DNA from: Bacillus sp. RO3
GTDB lineage: Bacteria > Bacillota > Bacilli > Bacillales > Bacillaceae_B
Assembly: GCF_012911895.1 (NCBI RefSeq)
Contig: NZ_JAAXCV010000030.1
Location: 310,001-374,000, forward strand
Reading direction: 5' to 3'
DNA: 64,000 bases
The notes beneath the pieces were generated by a model. The model had not been told where the DNA came from. It ran no database searches and saw only the letters and a program-made list of their open reading frames with translations. Within the stretch, counting starts at the first letter, position 1. The number at the start of each line of letters is the position of its first letter. Of the stretch, positions 1 to 9,149 are shown in pieces. Position numbers and translations under genes: made by a program.

Positions 1-143
1 CAATGGCTGCAGGAAACGCTTGGGACGCCTGTGATCTGAATCGCTCGTGAGCCATCGGGAAGTTCCCAAAAAACGTTGGATTGACTATCATTGGCCGTCT
101 TTTCTTCACACCAGTCGCATCGTTTCAATGAGGATTTACCCAT
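1..143 (-). CDS. yokU: YokU family zinc-finger protein (3' part missing)
   Basis: The reading frame runs off the left edge, so only the first ~47 codons are present. It shows a CxxC pair (RCDWCEE) near the start and then WELPDG and AIQITGVPSV, which I recognise as the YokU pattern of small Bacillus proteins with a CxxC/CxxH zinc-binding arrangement. In B. subtilis yokU also lies beside kamA, and here the ATG overlaps the end of kamA by 8 bases, so the two are probably co-transcribed. A TTG at 126-128 is an alternative start that would leave a 7-base gap. The function is unknown in the family as far as I know. The frame and context are clear, but the truncation limits the call. Confidence 0.7.
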   Translation of the reverse strand, partial: MGKSSLKRCDWCEEKTANDSQSNVFWELPDGSRAIQITGVPSVSCSH

Positions 144-1557
144 TGGACTTTTCTTCCTTGTCTTCATTCTTATCCTGCTTCATTTTCGACAGCATCGCTT
201 TGTGCTTCTTTTCCTTAAGCTGATCCCTTTTGCCTCTGAAGTCTTTAAGGGAATTATGCTCAGGGTTTTCCTCATATTCTCTCCTTCGCTCCAACCGTTT
301 TAATCCACTAGGTGTAAGAGAAGAATGCGTTTGGTTCATCAAACCTGCGATCCCAATGGCAGGTTCTTTGATTTCCTCATCGTGGTACACTTCTTTAAAG
401 TAGTCATCTGCCCTTCCTGGCACGTATTCTTCTGGTTCCGGATAAGTGGAGATAACTCCTTCGAAATTTCGGACTACGACTTTTGAAGCACTTTGGGAAA
501 TGAGATAATTTGGTTGCAAGGAAATTTTCCCTCCACCTCCGGGTGCATCCAGCACGAAAGTCGGGACTGCATAACCCGATGTATGTCCCCGTAACCCTTC
601 AATAATTTCTAAGCCTTTGGAAACGGGTGCCCTGAAATGTCCGATCCCTTCTGATAAGTCGCATTGATAAATATAGTATGGCCGTACACGAATCTTGACA
701 AGATCGTGCATGAGCTTTTTCATGATTCCCACACTGTCATTTATACCGGCAAGAATAACCGCTTGATTCCCTACCGGAACCCCTGCATCTACGAGCATCT
801 CACACGCTTTCTTGGATTCTTCGGTGATTTCGATGGATGTATTAAAGTGAGTATTCAACCAAACCGGATGATATTTCTTTAGTATTTGACACAGATTCTC
901 TGTAATCCGTTGGGGAAACACGACAGGTGCTCTCGTGCCAATCCGGATGATTTCAACATGTGGGATTTCTCTTAAGTTCTTTAAGATGTACTCGAGAATT
1001 TGATCATTTATCAAAAGGCCATCTCCCCCAGAGAGAAGGACGTCCCTTACACTTGGTGTCTCCCTGATATATTCAATGGCTGCATCGAGCTGCTTCTTTG
1101 GTACACCCATTCCGATTTGTCCTGAAAACCTTCTTCTCGTACAGTAACGGCAATACATCGAGCATTGATTGGTTACAAGAAACAATACCCTGTCCGGATA
1201 TCTGTGAGTCAGCCCTGGAACAGGAGAATCTTCATCTTCATGTAAAGGATCCTCCAAGTCATATTTCGTTTTATGAATTTCCTGACCTATAGGAACAGAT
1301 TGCATCCGAATAGGGCAGCGGGGGTCTTCCTCGTTCATTAACCATGCATAATAAGGGGTTATATTAAGCGGGATGGTTTTAGTTGAAATCCTGACACCTT
1401 CTTCTTCTTCGGGAGTCAGGTTCACCACTTTCTTTAAGTCATCAAGGGTTCTGATGGTATTTGTGAGCTGCCATAACCAATTATTCCATTGCTCATCTGT
1501 TACGTCTTTCCATAGTTCAATTTCTTTCCAATCTCTTTTTGGTTTATAGAGATTCAT
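136..1557 (-). CDS. kamA: Lysine 2,3-aminomutase
   Basis: Radical SAM and PLP enzyme that converts L-lysine to L-beta-lysine. The radical SAM cluster motif is CSMYCRYC, with Cys 132, 136 and 139. The PLP-lysine motif PGGGGK lies near residue 335, and the charged C-terminal tail is typical of the Bacillus protein. I chose the ATG at 1557 (473 aa, starting MNLYKPK) because the GGTGGAG ribosome site at 1567-1573 is 9 bases upstream. An in-frame ATG at 1563 would be only 3 bases from it, and a longer frame to 1596 has no site. The family length is about 470 aa. It is the last main gene of the yodT-yodS-yodR-yodQ-yodP-kamA cluster, which in B. subtilis is a mother-cell sporulation operon. Here it presumably feeds the acetyltransferase YodP upstream. 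Confidence 0.96.
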   Translation of the reverse strand: MNLYKPKRDWKEIELWKDVTDEQWNNWLWQLTNTIRTLDDLKKVVNLTPEEEEGVRISTKTIPLNITPYYAWLMNEEDPRCPIRMQSVPIGQEIHKTKYDLEDPLHEDEDSPVPGLTHRYPDRVLFLVTNQCSMYCRYCTRRRFSGQIGMGVPKKQLDAAIEYIRETPSVRDVLLSGGDGLLINDQILEYILKNLREIPHVEIIRIGTRAPVVFPQRITENLCQILKKYHPVWLNTHFNTSIEITEESKKACEMLVDAGVPVGNQAVILAGINDSVGIMKKLMHDLVKIRVRPYYIYQCDLSEGIGHFRAPVSKGLEIIEGLRGHTSGYAVPTFVLDAPGGGGKISLQPNYLISQSASKVVVRNFEGVISTYPEPEEYVPGRADDYFKEVYHDEEIKEPAIGIAGLMNQTHSSLTPSGLKRLERRREYEENPEHNSLKDFRGKRDQLKEKKHKAMLSKMKQDKNEDKEEKSNG

Positions 1558-1717
1558 TTTCATTTTCTCCACCCACTTTACAAAAATATCTTTCAATCAG
1601 AATCCATTATTGAAGCTAATAAAACGCTGTAGATCCAGGAAAGGAAAACAAATAAACTTCTTTTGAACTAATGGATTTTAATCAGTATGGATTACTGGGG
1701 AACAGGATAATCAATAC

Positions 1718-2551
1718 TTACACTTCACTCAAATCTTTTTGCCAAATGTTCATGTCTTCCATTTTGTCAAAGATGATGCAGTTATTCGCCAATCTTCCCC
1801 CGTACCGATACCCAAGCTGCTGAAAAACGGCATTCATCCCAAAAGAAAGTGCCCTGGCTATCGTATAAGCACAGTAGATATTCCGCTCCTGCAATTCAGC
1901 TTCTAACTTTCGTATAAGGTGCTTCATATACCCTCCCTTGCGATGGGAAGTACGTGTAGCACAGTCTGTGAGTTCTGCATTTTTCCAGGTTGATGACACT
2001 TCGGCTGAAGCTGCGCTGATTATTCGGCCATTCTCTTCGATGTATACAAAGATTGTCCCACTCTCCATTGACTGTTTTACATATTCAGGATTGTGTAATG
2101 GAACAGGATAAAGCTTAAACACTTCCCGATACAGATCGGCTAACTGAGAAACATGCTCCTCAGTCGCAACAGAAATTGGTTTGGAACACGGCACCTCGTG
2201 ACTTTCAAGTGCCTGAACGGTTTGGAGAATGACATCCTCATCCCTCCAATATGAGCTGTTCCTTCTTTCATTTGTTAAAAAATTACTCAAGAAAAGAACT
2301 CTATCTCCGTCAAAATACCCTTTTACTCCCCCTTCCAGGATGAAGCCCCTTTCCAAAAAAAAGAGAGATTGATCCCATTTTGACTTAATGATCACCTTTT
2401 CATAAAGATTCGATCCTGTTTGTCTCTTAATATACTCCCATAACAACCCTGCATTTCCCCTAAACTCATCCACCCGCAGACGCCTGTTGTATTCATCTTT
2501 ATAAACAACAGCTTCAAGCTTTGGTTGTTTGATATATTCGTAAGTTTGCAT
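1718..2551 (-). CDS. yodP: Beta-lysine N-acetyltransferase (YodP/AblB)
   Basis: 277-residue GNAT-type acetyltransferase predicted to acetylate beta-lysine to N-epsilon-acetyl-beta-lysine, the partner reaction of lysine 2,3-aminomutase. The C-terminal half carries the GNAT fold, with an acetyl-CoA loop around RTSHRKGGYMKHL (about residues 200-212). The N-terminal half is the extension typical of the AblB family. It sits between yodQ and kamA with ~180 bases to yodQ. In methanogens the AblA/AblB pair makes an osmolyte; in Bacillus the same pair is embedded in a larger cluster with CoA-transferase and aminotransferase genes, so a catabolic role is equally possible. The identification rests on family features and gene order. 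Confidence 0.9.
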   Translation of the reverse strand: MQTYEYIKQPKLEAVVYKDEYNRRLRVDEFRGNAGLLWEYIKRQTGSNLYEKVIIKSKWDQSLFFLERGFILEGGVKGYFDGDRVLFLSNFLTNERRNSSYWRDEDVILQTVQALESHEVPCSKPISVATEEHVSQLADLYREVFKLYPVPLHNPEYVKQSMESGTIFVYIEENGRIISAASAEVSSTWKNAELTDCATRTSHRKGGYMKHLIRKLEAELQERNIYCAYTIARALSFGMNAVFQQLGYRYGGRLANNCIIFDKMEDMNIWQKDLSEV

Positions 2552-2730
2552 TCAAATAAGCCCCTTTTTAACCAACATATGAAGCGTGAAGCTCAGTTAT
2601 GAAACATAGAAGGATAAAAAAGGAACAACCCCCTGTCTTTCATTCAATGAGTTGTACTTGAGATAGATAGTATGAAGAGGGTACGTTTCCTTGAAGCCCA
2701 CCATTTATATCCTTACCCATAAAAAGATAA

Positions 2731-3996
2731 TCATTTCTTTTTATTGCACCAATCCAGAATGAATAAGGAAAGAATTTCAGCAGTTTGGTAGATTCTGTCC
2801 AATTCAATATATTCGTCTTTGTCATGAGCTACTTCTGTAGTACCTGGACCAAATACGATTACCGGGATATCTCCACCTTTGGAAAGAATACCGCCATCCG
2901 TTCCCCATGGCGAGGCTTCAACTATTGGAGTGGTCCGCAACACTTGTTTCATATAATGGCTGAGGCTTTTAACTAATTCATGATCGCATGGAAGGTCTCC
3001 AGGCTGCCATCTTCCACCAAACCATTCGATTTCCACTGGATGATGTTCAAACCATGGATCCACCTTGTTCAGGTTTGAAATGACCGCTTCCACTTCCTTT
3101 TCCACTTCAGGCATCGTTTCCCACGGCCCAACCCCTACCCTCCCTTCAATGACAGCCAGGTCAGGGACTGAAGATGGCCATTTTCCGCTTTCAATCCTTC
3201 CGATGTTTATTGGTAACGGAATGGGTATACTGCTATACAAAGGGTCCTCCACTTTCCCATTCCTTGAGGATTCTAAATGTTGTAGAGCGTGAATGACAGT
3301 GTAAGCTTTATCTATCGCATTTACTCCTTCATACCTTGTTCCTCCATGGGCCGGTTTCCCTTTTACTTTTATGCGGAACCACATGGACCCCTGCTGCTTA
3401 GGAAAAAGCTTCATATTGGTTGGTTCGGGGATAATGGCAGCGTCAGCTTTATACCCTCTCAATAAGGCCGCAAGGGTTCCGGTTCCGCCACTTTCCTCTT
3501 CAATGACGCTTTCAAAGATGATGTCACCTTTAAGGGGGACATTCAATTCCTTTATCACTTCAAGTGCAAGCAGTAAAGCAACCGATCCCCCCTTCATATC
3601 CGTTGATCCTCTTCCATAAAGCTTTCCGTCTTGGATCACTCCACTGTATGGGTCATAGGTCCATCCTTCCCTTTCACCTTCAGGTACCACATCGATATGT
3701 CCATTTAATAGGAGACTCCTGCCTCCTCCGCTGCCTTTTAAGACACCCACTACATTTGGGTTACCTTTGAAATGATCACGGTCACAACGATAGAAAGGAT
3801 GATCTTTCACTTCCTCTTCTTCCACTTCCCAAATATCCAACTCCAGGCCAAGTTTCCGGCACTTCTCGATGACAATCGCCTGGGCTTTGGATTCATTTCC
3901 CCTTACACTGTCTTCCTGGACTAATCTTTGCAGGAGCTTGATGGTACTTTTCTTTTTCGCTTCTATTAATTCCTTGATAAGACGGTGATATTCCAT
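2731..3996 (-). CDS. yodQ: M20 family deacylase/peptidase YodQ
   Basis: 421-residue metallo-hydrolase of the ArgE/DapE/ACY1 (M20) family. The metal-binding motifs are present: NGHIDVVPEG (first His-Asp pair, residues ~99-108), GRGSTDMKGG (bridging Asp) and a Glu-Glu pair in VIEEESGGTG. The dimerisation (lid) domain follows in the middle of the protein. Its genuine substrate is unknown. Within an acetyl-beta-lysine cluster, removal of an acyl group from a beta-amino acid intermediate is the natural inference. The start at 3996 is supported by an AGGGGGAAC ribosome site. YodR ends 11 bases upstream, so co-transcription is likely. Confidence 0.9.
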   Translation of the reverse strand: MEYHRLIKELIEAKKKSTIKLLQRLVQEDSVRGNESKAQAIVIEKCRKLGLELDIWEVEEEEVKDHPFYRCDRDHFKGNPNVVGVLKGSGGGRSLLLNGHIDVVPEGEREGWTYDPYSGVIQDGKLYGRGSTDMKGGSVALLLALEVIKELNVPLKGDIIFESVIEEESGGTGTLAALLRGYKADAAIIPEPTNMKLFPKQQGSMWFRIKVKGKPAHGGTRYEGVNAIDKAYTVIHALQHLESSRNGKVEDPLYSSIPIPLPINIGRIESGKWPSSVPDLAVIEGRVGVGPWETMPEVEKEVEAVISNLNKVDPWFEHHPVEIEWFGGRWQPGDLPCDHELVKSLSHYMKQVLRTTPIVEASPWGTDGGILSKGGDIPVIVFGPGTTEVAHDKDEYIELDRIYQTAEILSLFILDWCNKKK

Positions 3997-4007
3997 AGTG
4001 GTTCCCC

Positions 4008-4670
4008 CTAATCTATATATTTGATAGCAGGGCTCAGGAAATATGAAGCTTCTGTTGTCTCTTCTATGTCCTGAAGAGTATATGGATTAAAGATCTCTCT
4101 TAGTATTAATCGACCATCTTCAATGGTAAAAACAGCCCTGTCTGTAATGATCATAGAAACACATGCTCTTGCCGTTAATGGAAGGGTACATTCCCTTACG
4201 ATTTTACTTCCCCCTTTTTTATCTAAATGAGTCATGAGCACGATGACTTTCTCCGCCTTGGACGCAAGTTCGGTAGCACCCCCCATACCAGGAACTTTTT
4301 TTCCTGGTATGATCCAATTGGCAAGATCACCCTTTTCACTGACTTGCAGAGACCCAAGAATCGTTAGATCGACCTTTCCTCGTCGAATCATGGCAAATGC
4401 GATGGAGCTGTCTGTATAGCTCCCTCCCTTCACCAATGAAACCGGAAACCCTCCTGCATTGCACAGGTTCTCGTCCTCACACCCTTTACCTGGTGCAGGT
4501 CCTATCCCAATAATCCCGTTTTCCGATTGAAAGATAACAGGAAACCCAGGGGAAAGATGATTCGGAACTAGGGAAGGTATTCCAATTCCTAAATTGACAA
4601 TCATATGTTCTTTCACTTCCATAGCTGCCCGCTTTGCTAATTTATCCTTCACTCCGTTTCCCATGCCCAT
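4008..4670 (-). CDS. yodR: CoA-transferase subunit B (YodR)
   Basis: 220-residue beta subunit of a class I 3-oxoacid (acetoacetate/butyrate-type) CoA-transferase. The catalytic glutamate lies in the SENGIIG motif (Glu50), preceded by the NLGIGIP element typical of the subunit. It pairs with YodS, encoded just upstream; the genes overlap by 22 bases. The start is backed by AAAGGAG located 10 bases upstream inside the end of yodS. The pair would activate an organic acid produced by the YodT/KamA pathway to its CoA thioester. The true acid is not known from sequence. Confidence 0.92.
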   Translation of the reverse strand: MGMGNGVKDKLAKRAAMEVKEHMIVNLGIGIPSLVPNHLSPGFPVIFQSENGIIGIGPAPGKGCEDENLCNAGGFPVSLVKGGSYTDSSIAFAMIRRGKVDLTILGSLQVSEKGDLANWIIPGKKVPGMGGATELASKAEKVIVLMTHLDKKGGSKIVRECTLPLTARACVSMIITDRAVFTIEDGRLILREIFNPYTLQDIEETTEASYFLSPAIKYID

Positions 4671-5347
4671 TTCCAGTCGACTCCTTTAGACAATACAATA
4701 TGATCTACAAAGACTCCCGACGTTACGATTTCCTCAGGATTCAATTCCCCTGCTTCCACAATTTCTTCGGCTTCTACAATTGTAATATCTGCCGCCATAG
4801 CCACAAGTGGATTCGTATTCCTGGCACTTTTGTCATAAATCAGGTTTCCGAATGTGTCAGCCTTTTTGGCATAAACGATCCCTACTTCTGCAACCAGTGC
4901 TTCTTCATATAAATAGCGGCAGCCTCCTATCTCCAGTAAGACTTTTCCTTTATTTAGATAGGGATCATCCACACCTATTTCGGTTACAATCCCCTTCAAT
5001 CCGACTCCACCTGAACGAATCCTCTCAGCCAATATTCCTTGAGGAGAGAATTCAACCTCAAGTTTCCCTTCACTCATTAACCGTCCAGCAATGGGGTTCG
5101 AACCTATGTGAGAAGCAATCACTTTCTTTACTCTGTTTGCTGCCACAAGCTGTCCGATGCCGATATGGGGAAAACCAGTATCGTTTCCAATCAAGGTGAT
5201 ATCCTTCGTACCCCAATCCAATAAATGCTTACAGATTGTTGGCGGGGAACCCACTCCTCCAAATCCGCCAAACATCAGGGTCATGTGATCGAAGAAAAAA
5301 TGTTTTATGCTTTCATAGCTGCTTGTTTTATTGTGAAGACGGGACAT
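4649..5347 (-). CDS. yodS: CoA-transferase subunit A (YodS)
   Basis: 232-residue alpha subunit of a class I CoA-transferase. The glycine-rich CoA-binding motif GGFGGVGSP is at residues 27-35, the usual place. The protein is the size of the family. It begins 2 bases downstream of yodT and overlaps yodR, so yodT, yodS and yodR are translationally close and almost certainly one transcript. The two subunits form the active enzyme, and the catalytic glutamate is in YodR. No oddities are seen. Confidence 0.92.
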   Translation of the reverse strand: MSRLHNKTSSYESIKHFFFDHMTLMFGGFGGVGSPPTICKHLLDWGTKDITLIGNDTGFPHIGIGQLVAANRVKKVIASHIGSNPIAGRLMSEGKLEVEFSPQGILAERIRSGGVGLKGIVTEIGVDDPYLNKGKVLLEIGGCRYLYEEALVAEVGIVYAKKADTFGNLIYDKSARNTNPLVAMAADITIVEAEEIVEAGELNPEEIVTSGVFVDHIVLSKGVDWKWAWETE

Positions 5348-5349
5348 AT

Positions 5350-6657
5350 TTAATTCTCCTTCCCATTTTCAAGTACCAGTTGAAAGGTTCTTCTAAGTCT
5401 TTTAACCATTTCTTCAAGTTCCCTTTTCGAACTGTTCAATGGGGGGGCAACCATAATAGCAGATCCTTTCCTCCCGTCAATGCCGGCAGCCGCGGGGTAT
5501 AATAATATCCCGCTTTCAACCCCTGCTTGAACAACGGACGATGTAAATGCTGCTCCAAGGGATGTAAACTCTATTCCTAACAGCAGCCCCCTGCCTCTTA
5601 CATCCTGAATAAATGAAAATTCCGTTTTTAATTTTTCAATGAGATTTTTCAGGTACGTTCCTTTAGAATGGACACCTTCAATCATCTTCTCAGAATCAAT
5701 CAGTTTAAGAACAGCAAGTGCCGCTGTTGCCGACATAGGATTTCCACTGAATGTATGGCCGCTCATGATCATTTTAGATCCATTCTCGATTGGCTCCATA
5801 ATGTTGTCAGCTATAAGGGTGGCAGCAATGGGAGCATATCCTGCGCTAAGACCTTTACCAATCGCTACAATGTCGGCTTTCACCCCCCACTGATCTAACG
5901 CTAAAAAGGTCCCTGTCCTTCCACATCCGGTCATGACTTCATCTGAAATAAACAAAATCTCATGTTCTTCACAAATCGATTTTATCCGCTCATAGTATCC
6001 TCTTGGAGGGGTAATGGCGCCTCCTGCTGCACCGATGATCGGCTCTGCCATAAAAGCAGCGATATTATCTGCCCCTATTCTCATAATCATCGTTTCTAAT
6101 TGGGATGCGCAGACAAGATTACATGATGGATACGTTTTTCCAAAAGGACAGTGAGAACAATAAGGAGGTTCTATTGTAGGCCAGTCTCCAAGATAAGAAT
6201 CAAAGCGTTCCCTGCGGGCTGGATGACCTGAGGCGGATAATGCACCGAAAGTAATACCGTGGTAGCTGAGCCATCTGGATAATATCTTTCTTTTCATCGG
6301 TCTTCCTTGTTCCTGCCAGTGTTGAATAGCTATCTTGATGGCCGTCTCAACAGCTTCAGATCCGCTATTTACAAAGAAACTCCATGGATAGCCTGTCTTC
6401 TCATGAAGAAACGTTGCTAAATCCTCAGCTGGCTGATTACTGAATTGAGAACGATACACGAAAGCAACCTTATTTCCTTGACTTACAATGGACTGAAGAA
6501 TTTCTTCCATGCCATGTCCTACATTGGCCGTTACTGCTCCTGAACAAGCATCGATATACTCCCGTCCATCAGTATCGTACAAATAAACACCTTTTCCGTA
6601 ATCTATGGTCGGATAGTGTTCCCCAATCAATGGTTTTATTAAATGCGAATGAGGCAT
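5350..6657 (-). CDS. yodT: Class III PLP aminotransferase YodT
   Basis: 435-residue aminotransferase of the acetylornithine/4-aminobutyrate group. The PLP lysine is in AIGKGLSAGYAP, preceded by the conserved ISDEVMTGCGRTG segment with the PLP-ring aspartate. It is the first gene of the cluster running to kamA. A ribosome site of six consecutive Gs within AGGAGGGGG precedes the ATG. Its probable job, by context, is transamination of beta-lysine or an acetylated derivative, but the amino donor cannot be read from the sequence. In B. subtilis the orthologous operon is controlled by the sporulation factor SigE. Confidence 0.92.
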   Translation of the reverse strand: MPHSHLIKPLIGEHYPTIDYGKGVYLYDTDGREYIDACSGAVTANVGHGMEEILQSIVSQGNKVAFVYRSQFSNQPAEDLATFLHEKTGYPWSFFVNSGSEAVETAIKIAIQHWQEQGRPMKRKILSRWLSYHGITFGALSASGHPARRERFDSYLGDWPTIEPPYCSHCPFGKTYPSCNLVCASQLETMIMRIGADNIAAFMAEPIIGAAGGAITPPRGYYERIKSICEEHEILFISDEVMTGCGRTGTFLALDQWGVKADIVAIGKGLSAGYAPIAATLIADNIMEPIENGSKMIMSGHTFSGNPMSATAALAVLKLIDSEKMIEGVHSKGTYLKNLIEKLKTEFSFIQDVRGRGLLLGIEFTSLGAAFTSSVVQAGVESGILLYPAAAGIDGRKGSAIMVAPPLNSSKRELEEMVKRLRRTFQLVLENGKEN

Positions 6658-6742
6658 AATCCCCCTCCTGAAAGAATCAGATTCGTACTCTCTTTCGATT
6701 CGATCATCTCGTTGCTCATAAAGAGTTCCCTATCACTATTCA

Positions 6743-6750
6743 TATGTATG
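6743..6750 (-). promoter_or_regulatory. Candidate SigE -10 box for the yodT-kamA operon
   Basis: On the minus strand the sequence CATACATA matches the SigE -10 pattern CATACAHT, about 85 bases before the yodT start. No convincing -35 element is visible 14-15 bases upstream, so this is tentative. It is listed because the B. subtilis operon is known to be SigE-dependent. The 347-base gap 6658-7004 also holds a perfect 8-bp hairpin with a 5-base loop at 6835-6855 (no T-tract) and a SigD-like ACCGATAT at 6825-6832. Confidence 0.3.
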
Positions 6751-6913
6751 AAAAGCACAATCTTTCTTTTCTTTTTTTCTTTATGATAAAGAATCATTCG
6801 AAAGTATTCTTAGATGAAGCTTATACCGATATAGAACGACTGTATTTCAGTCGTTAACAAGATATCATTGATTGAAATATAATAAGATTCTCAAAAATTC
6901 GACAGAAAATGTA

Positions 6914-6942
6914 CAAAGTGACTAGATATATTAGGTCGATAT
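6914..6942 (+). promoter_or_regulatory. Candidate SigD promoter for the chemoreceptor gene
   Basis: GTCGATAT at 6935-6942 matches the SigD -10 consensus GCCGATAT at seven of eight positions. CAAA at 6914-6917, 17 bases upstream, could be the -35 (consensus TAAA, usual spacing about 15). Chemoreceptor genes in B. subtilis are typically SigD-dependent, which favours the call. The spacing is slightly long. Confidence 0.45.
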
Positions 6943-7004
6943 GTATAAAATAATGGTAAGTTCATCCTTTGATGCTACTTTTTGCTTATCTTCAGGAGGG
7001 GGAA

Positions 7005-8789
7005 ATGGTGAAAAAGACAAAAGAAAAACAGACAAAAAGAATAAAGAGTAAGAAAGAGAGTAACAGAAAAGGTATAGGTCTCTTTACTTACTTTCGTACA
7101 ATCCGGGGTAAAGTCATCCTGTCATTCGGATTATTGACCATCGTCCTATTAATCCTCGCCTCTACTTCTTACTTCAATATGATGAAGCTGGAAAAAGAGA
7201 TCAACACGTTGATTACATACGATATGCAGGTTGATACGAAGGTAAAGGATTTATCCAAGGTATTGAATGAAATTGAAATTGGTGAACAGGGGTTTGTCAT
7301 TACTGGGGCTACAGGCTTTTTAGCACCCTATCAAAATGGAAAAAGGTCCGTTGAAAATCATATAGAAGAGTTGAATACCTTATTACAGGGTAATCAGGAG
7401 CAACTTGATAAACTAGATAAAATCGAGGCACAATATGGTTTTTGGATTCAATTTGTCGACCGTGTCATCGATACAAGGAAGGATAAAGGGCTTGAAAAGG
7501 CTGCCACTCTTGTTGAGTCCGGTACAGGTAAGAAATATCTTGACGGAATCCGTTCATATGTAGATATGATTGTAATCGACCAGGAAAAAGATCTAAATGA
7601 TCGAATCGATTCATTAAATCAGCAAGTTTATTTATCTAAAATCATAACGATTGGCTTATCAGCATTTGCCGTCATTTTAGCTGTTTTCTTCGGGATCATT
7701 TTATCTCATACAATCAAGACAAATACCAAGAAGATCAGCCGATCTATTCTGGAAATTGCGAACGCAGGCGGGGATTTGACAAAACGGATCCATGTAAAAT
7801 CAAAGGACGAGCTTGCAGATTTGGCAGCTGATACGAATCAACTTATTGCTGGAATTGCAATCCTTGTTAAACAAGTTTCAGAAATGGCCGAGAATGTTTC
7901 AGCCAGCAGCCAGGAACTTTTGGCTTCCGCTGAAGAAACGTCCCGGACCATTACATCCATTGCAGAAACATCTACCGAAATTGCAGCGGGAAGCGATCAA
8001 ACCACCAGCCGGATGTCAGAGTCATTGAGTAAAATGAACAGTCTTGAAGAAGCCGCACGTTTCTTATTTGATCAGGCAGAGCTCGTTAAGGTAACTGCTC
8101 ATGATATGAGAGTGGTTGCTGAAAAAGGCGGAAAAACCGTTCAAGCCTCTTCGTCAAAAATGCTGAGCATAGAAGAAACCATGTCAAATACAAGTGAAAC
8201 GGTCGAAGCGTTAGGTCAGCGATCATCTCAAATCACAACGATCATCGGAACCATCACTGACATCGCTGAACAAACCAATCTTCTTGCTTTGAATGCTGCT
8301 ATTGAAGCAGCACGGGCCGGGGAGCATGGAAGAGGGTTTGCCGTAGTAGCTGATGAGGTCAGGAAACTGGCCGAACAGTCCCGACAAGCAGCAAAAGGTG
8401 TAACCGAAATTGTACACAGCATTCAAGAAGAAGTTGATGTCATCATAAAGCAGAACTCTGATGGAGTAAAAGAAGTCATCGCAGGTGTAGAAATCACAAA
8501 CGAAACAAACACCTCACTTGAAGATATTCTTAACCAAACCACAAAAACAACCGTTGTAGTGGAAGAAATGGTTGGTCATATTCAGGAGACTCTTAATCTC
8601 AGCCAGGAAGTCGCCACTTCGTTTGCCCTAGTCAATGAAATTGCCGAAGCTACCGCTTCAAATACAGAAACCACCGCTGCTGCATCCGAAGAAGGCTCCG
8701 CTGCCATGGAACAAGTGACAGCCAGTGCTTCAGAGCTTTCACAACAAGCAGAGAAATTAAAGGAACTGATTTCTAGTTTTAAAATTTAA
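7005..8789 (+). CDS. Methyl-accepting chemotaxis protein with CHASE3-like sensor
   Basis: 594-residue membrane receptor. After a basic N-terminal stretch come TM1 (~37-56), an extracytoplasmic helical domain (~65-205) with the EQGFVITG element typical of CHASE3 sensors, TM2 (~213-235), HAMP (~237-290), and the MCP signalling coiled coil. The invariant hairpin-tip region ([19 protein letters not shown], then [13 protein letters not shown]) is intact. The AGGAGGGGG site at 6994-7002 supports ATG 7005 (or the adjacent GTG 7008). The in-frame TTG at 6969 lies before the ribosome site and is not a plausible start. The gene is monocistronic, with a strong terminator just downstream. The ligand is unknown. 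A CheX gene lies 43 kb away. Confidence 0.95.
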   Translation: MVKKTKEKQTKRIKSKKESNRKGIGLFTYFRTIRGKVILSFGLLTIVLLILASTSYFNMMKLEKEINTLITYDMQVDTKVKDLSKVLNEIEIGEQGFVITGATGFLAPYQNGKRSVENHIEELNTLLQGNQEQLDKLDKIEAQYGFWIQFVDRVIDTRKDKGLEKAATLVESGTGKKYLDGIRSYVDMIVIDQEKDLNDRIDSLNQQVYLSKIITIGLSAFAVILAVFFGIILSHTIKTNTKKISRSILEIANAGGDLTKRIHVKSKDELADLAADTNQLIAGIAILVKQVSEMAENVSASSQELLASAEETSRTITSIAETSTEIAAGSDQTTSRMSESLSKMNSLEEAARFLFDQAELVKVTAHDMRVVAEKGGKTVQASSSKMLSIEETMSNTSETVEALGQRSSQITTIIGTITDIAEQTNLLALNAAIEAARAGEHGRGFAVVADEVRKLAEQSRQAAKGVTEIVHSIQEEVDVIIKQNSDGVKEVIAGVEITNETNTSLEDILNQTTKTTVVVEEMVGHIQETLNLSQEVATSFALVNEIAEATASNTETTAAASEEGSAAMEQVTASASELSQQAEKLKELISSFKI

Positions 8790-8793
8790 TGCA

Positions 8794-8821
8794 AAAAGAG
8801 CCGTCACATGACGGCTCTTTT
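8794..8821. terminator. Bidirectional intrinsic terminator
   Basis: Eleven-base stem AAAAGAGCCGT/ACGGCTCTTTT around CACATG, with A and T tracts on both sides. It serves the chemoreceptor on the plus strand and the YjcZ-like gene on the minus strand. Confidence 0.9.
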
Positions 8822-8842
8822 ATTTCCCGGCTAACCCTGGTA

Positions 8843-8986
8843 TCACTTTGGGCAGTAGCAAACGGCTCCAATGATGATTAACAGAATGAATAATACGACA
8901 ATCAACGCAAAGCAATTAGCACCGGCAACGGGATAAGCATATCCACCTTGATAACATGGATCACAACCATATCCATATCCATACAT
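8843..8986 (-). CDS. YjcZ family small sporulation-type membrane peptide
   Basis: 47-residue protein beginning MYGYGYG, with a Gly/Tyr/Cys-rich N-terminus and one hydrophobic helix (residues ~26-43, [18 protein letters not shown]) ending in a short CYCPK tail. This is the architecture of the YjcZ family of tiny Bacillus proteins, many of them made during sporulation and found in spores. GAGGAGTG lies 7 bases before the ATG, and the bidirectional terminator lies directly downstream, so this is a complete one-gene unit. It is too short for a usual ORF cut-off. The exact role is unknown. Confidence 0.85.
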   Translation of the reverse strand: MYGYGYGCDPCYQGGYAYPVAGANCFALIVVLFILLIIIGAVCYCPK

Positions 8987-9081
8987 ACCTATCACTCCTC
9001 AAGAATTATTTATTTACCATACACTCTATGTCATACACCTAGAAAAGGTTTGTGCATTCGCCTAATTTATTTTATGGAACA

Positions 9082-9110
9082 CCTTTTCTGTACTGAAGCC
9101 AGTCTATATA
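9082..9110 (+). promoter_or_regulatory. Candidate SigA promoter for the DUF502 gene
   Basis: A perfect -10 TATAAT at 9105-9110 lies 39 bases before the start codon. The -35 (TTTTCT, 17-base spacer) is poor. Confidence 0.35.
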
Positions 9111-9149
9111 ATAGACATATGTTTGAAAGCAAAGATAGGAGAAATGTAT

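Noticed and set aside
4807-5199. 130-codon plus-strand frame opposite yodS
   Set aside because: It lies wholly antisense to a strong CoA-transferase gene, has no ribosome site and no recognisable domain.
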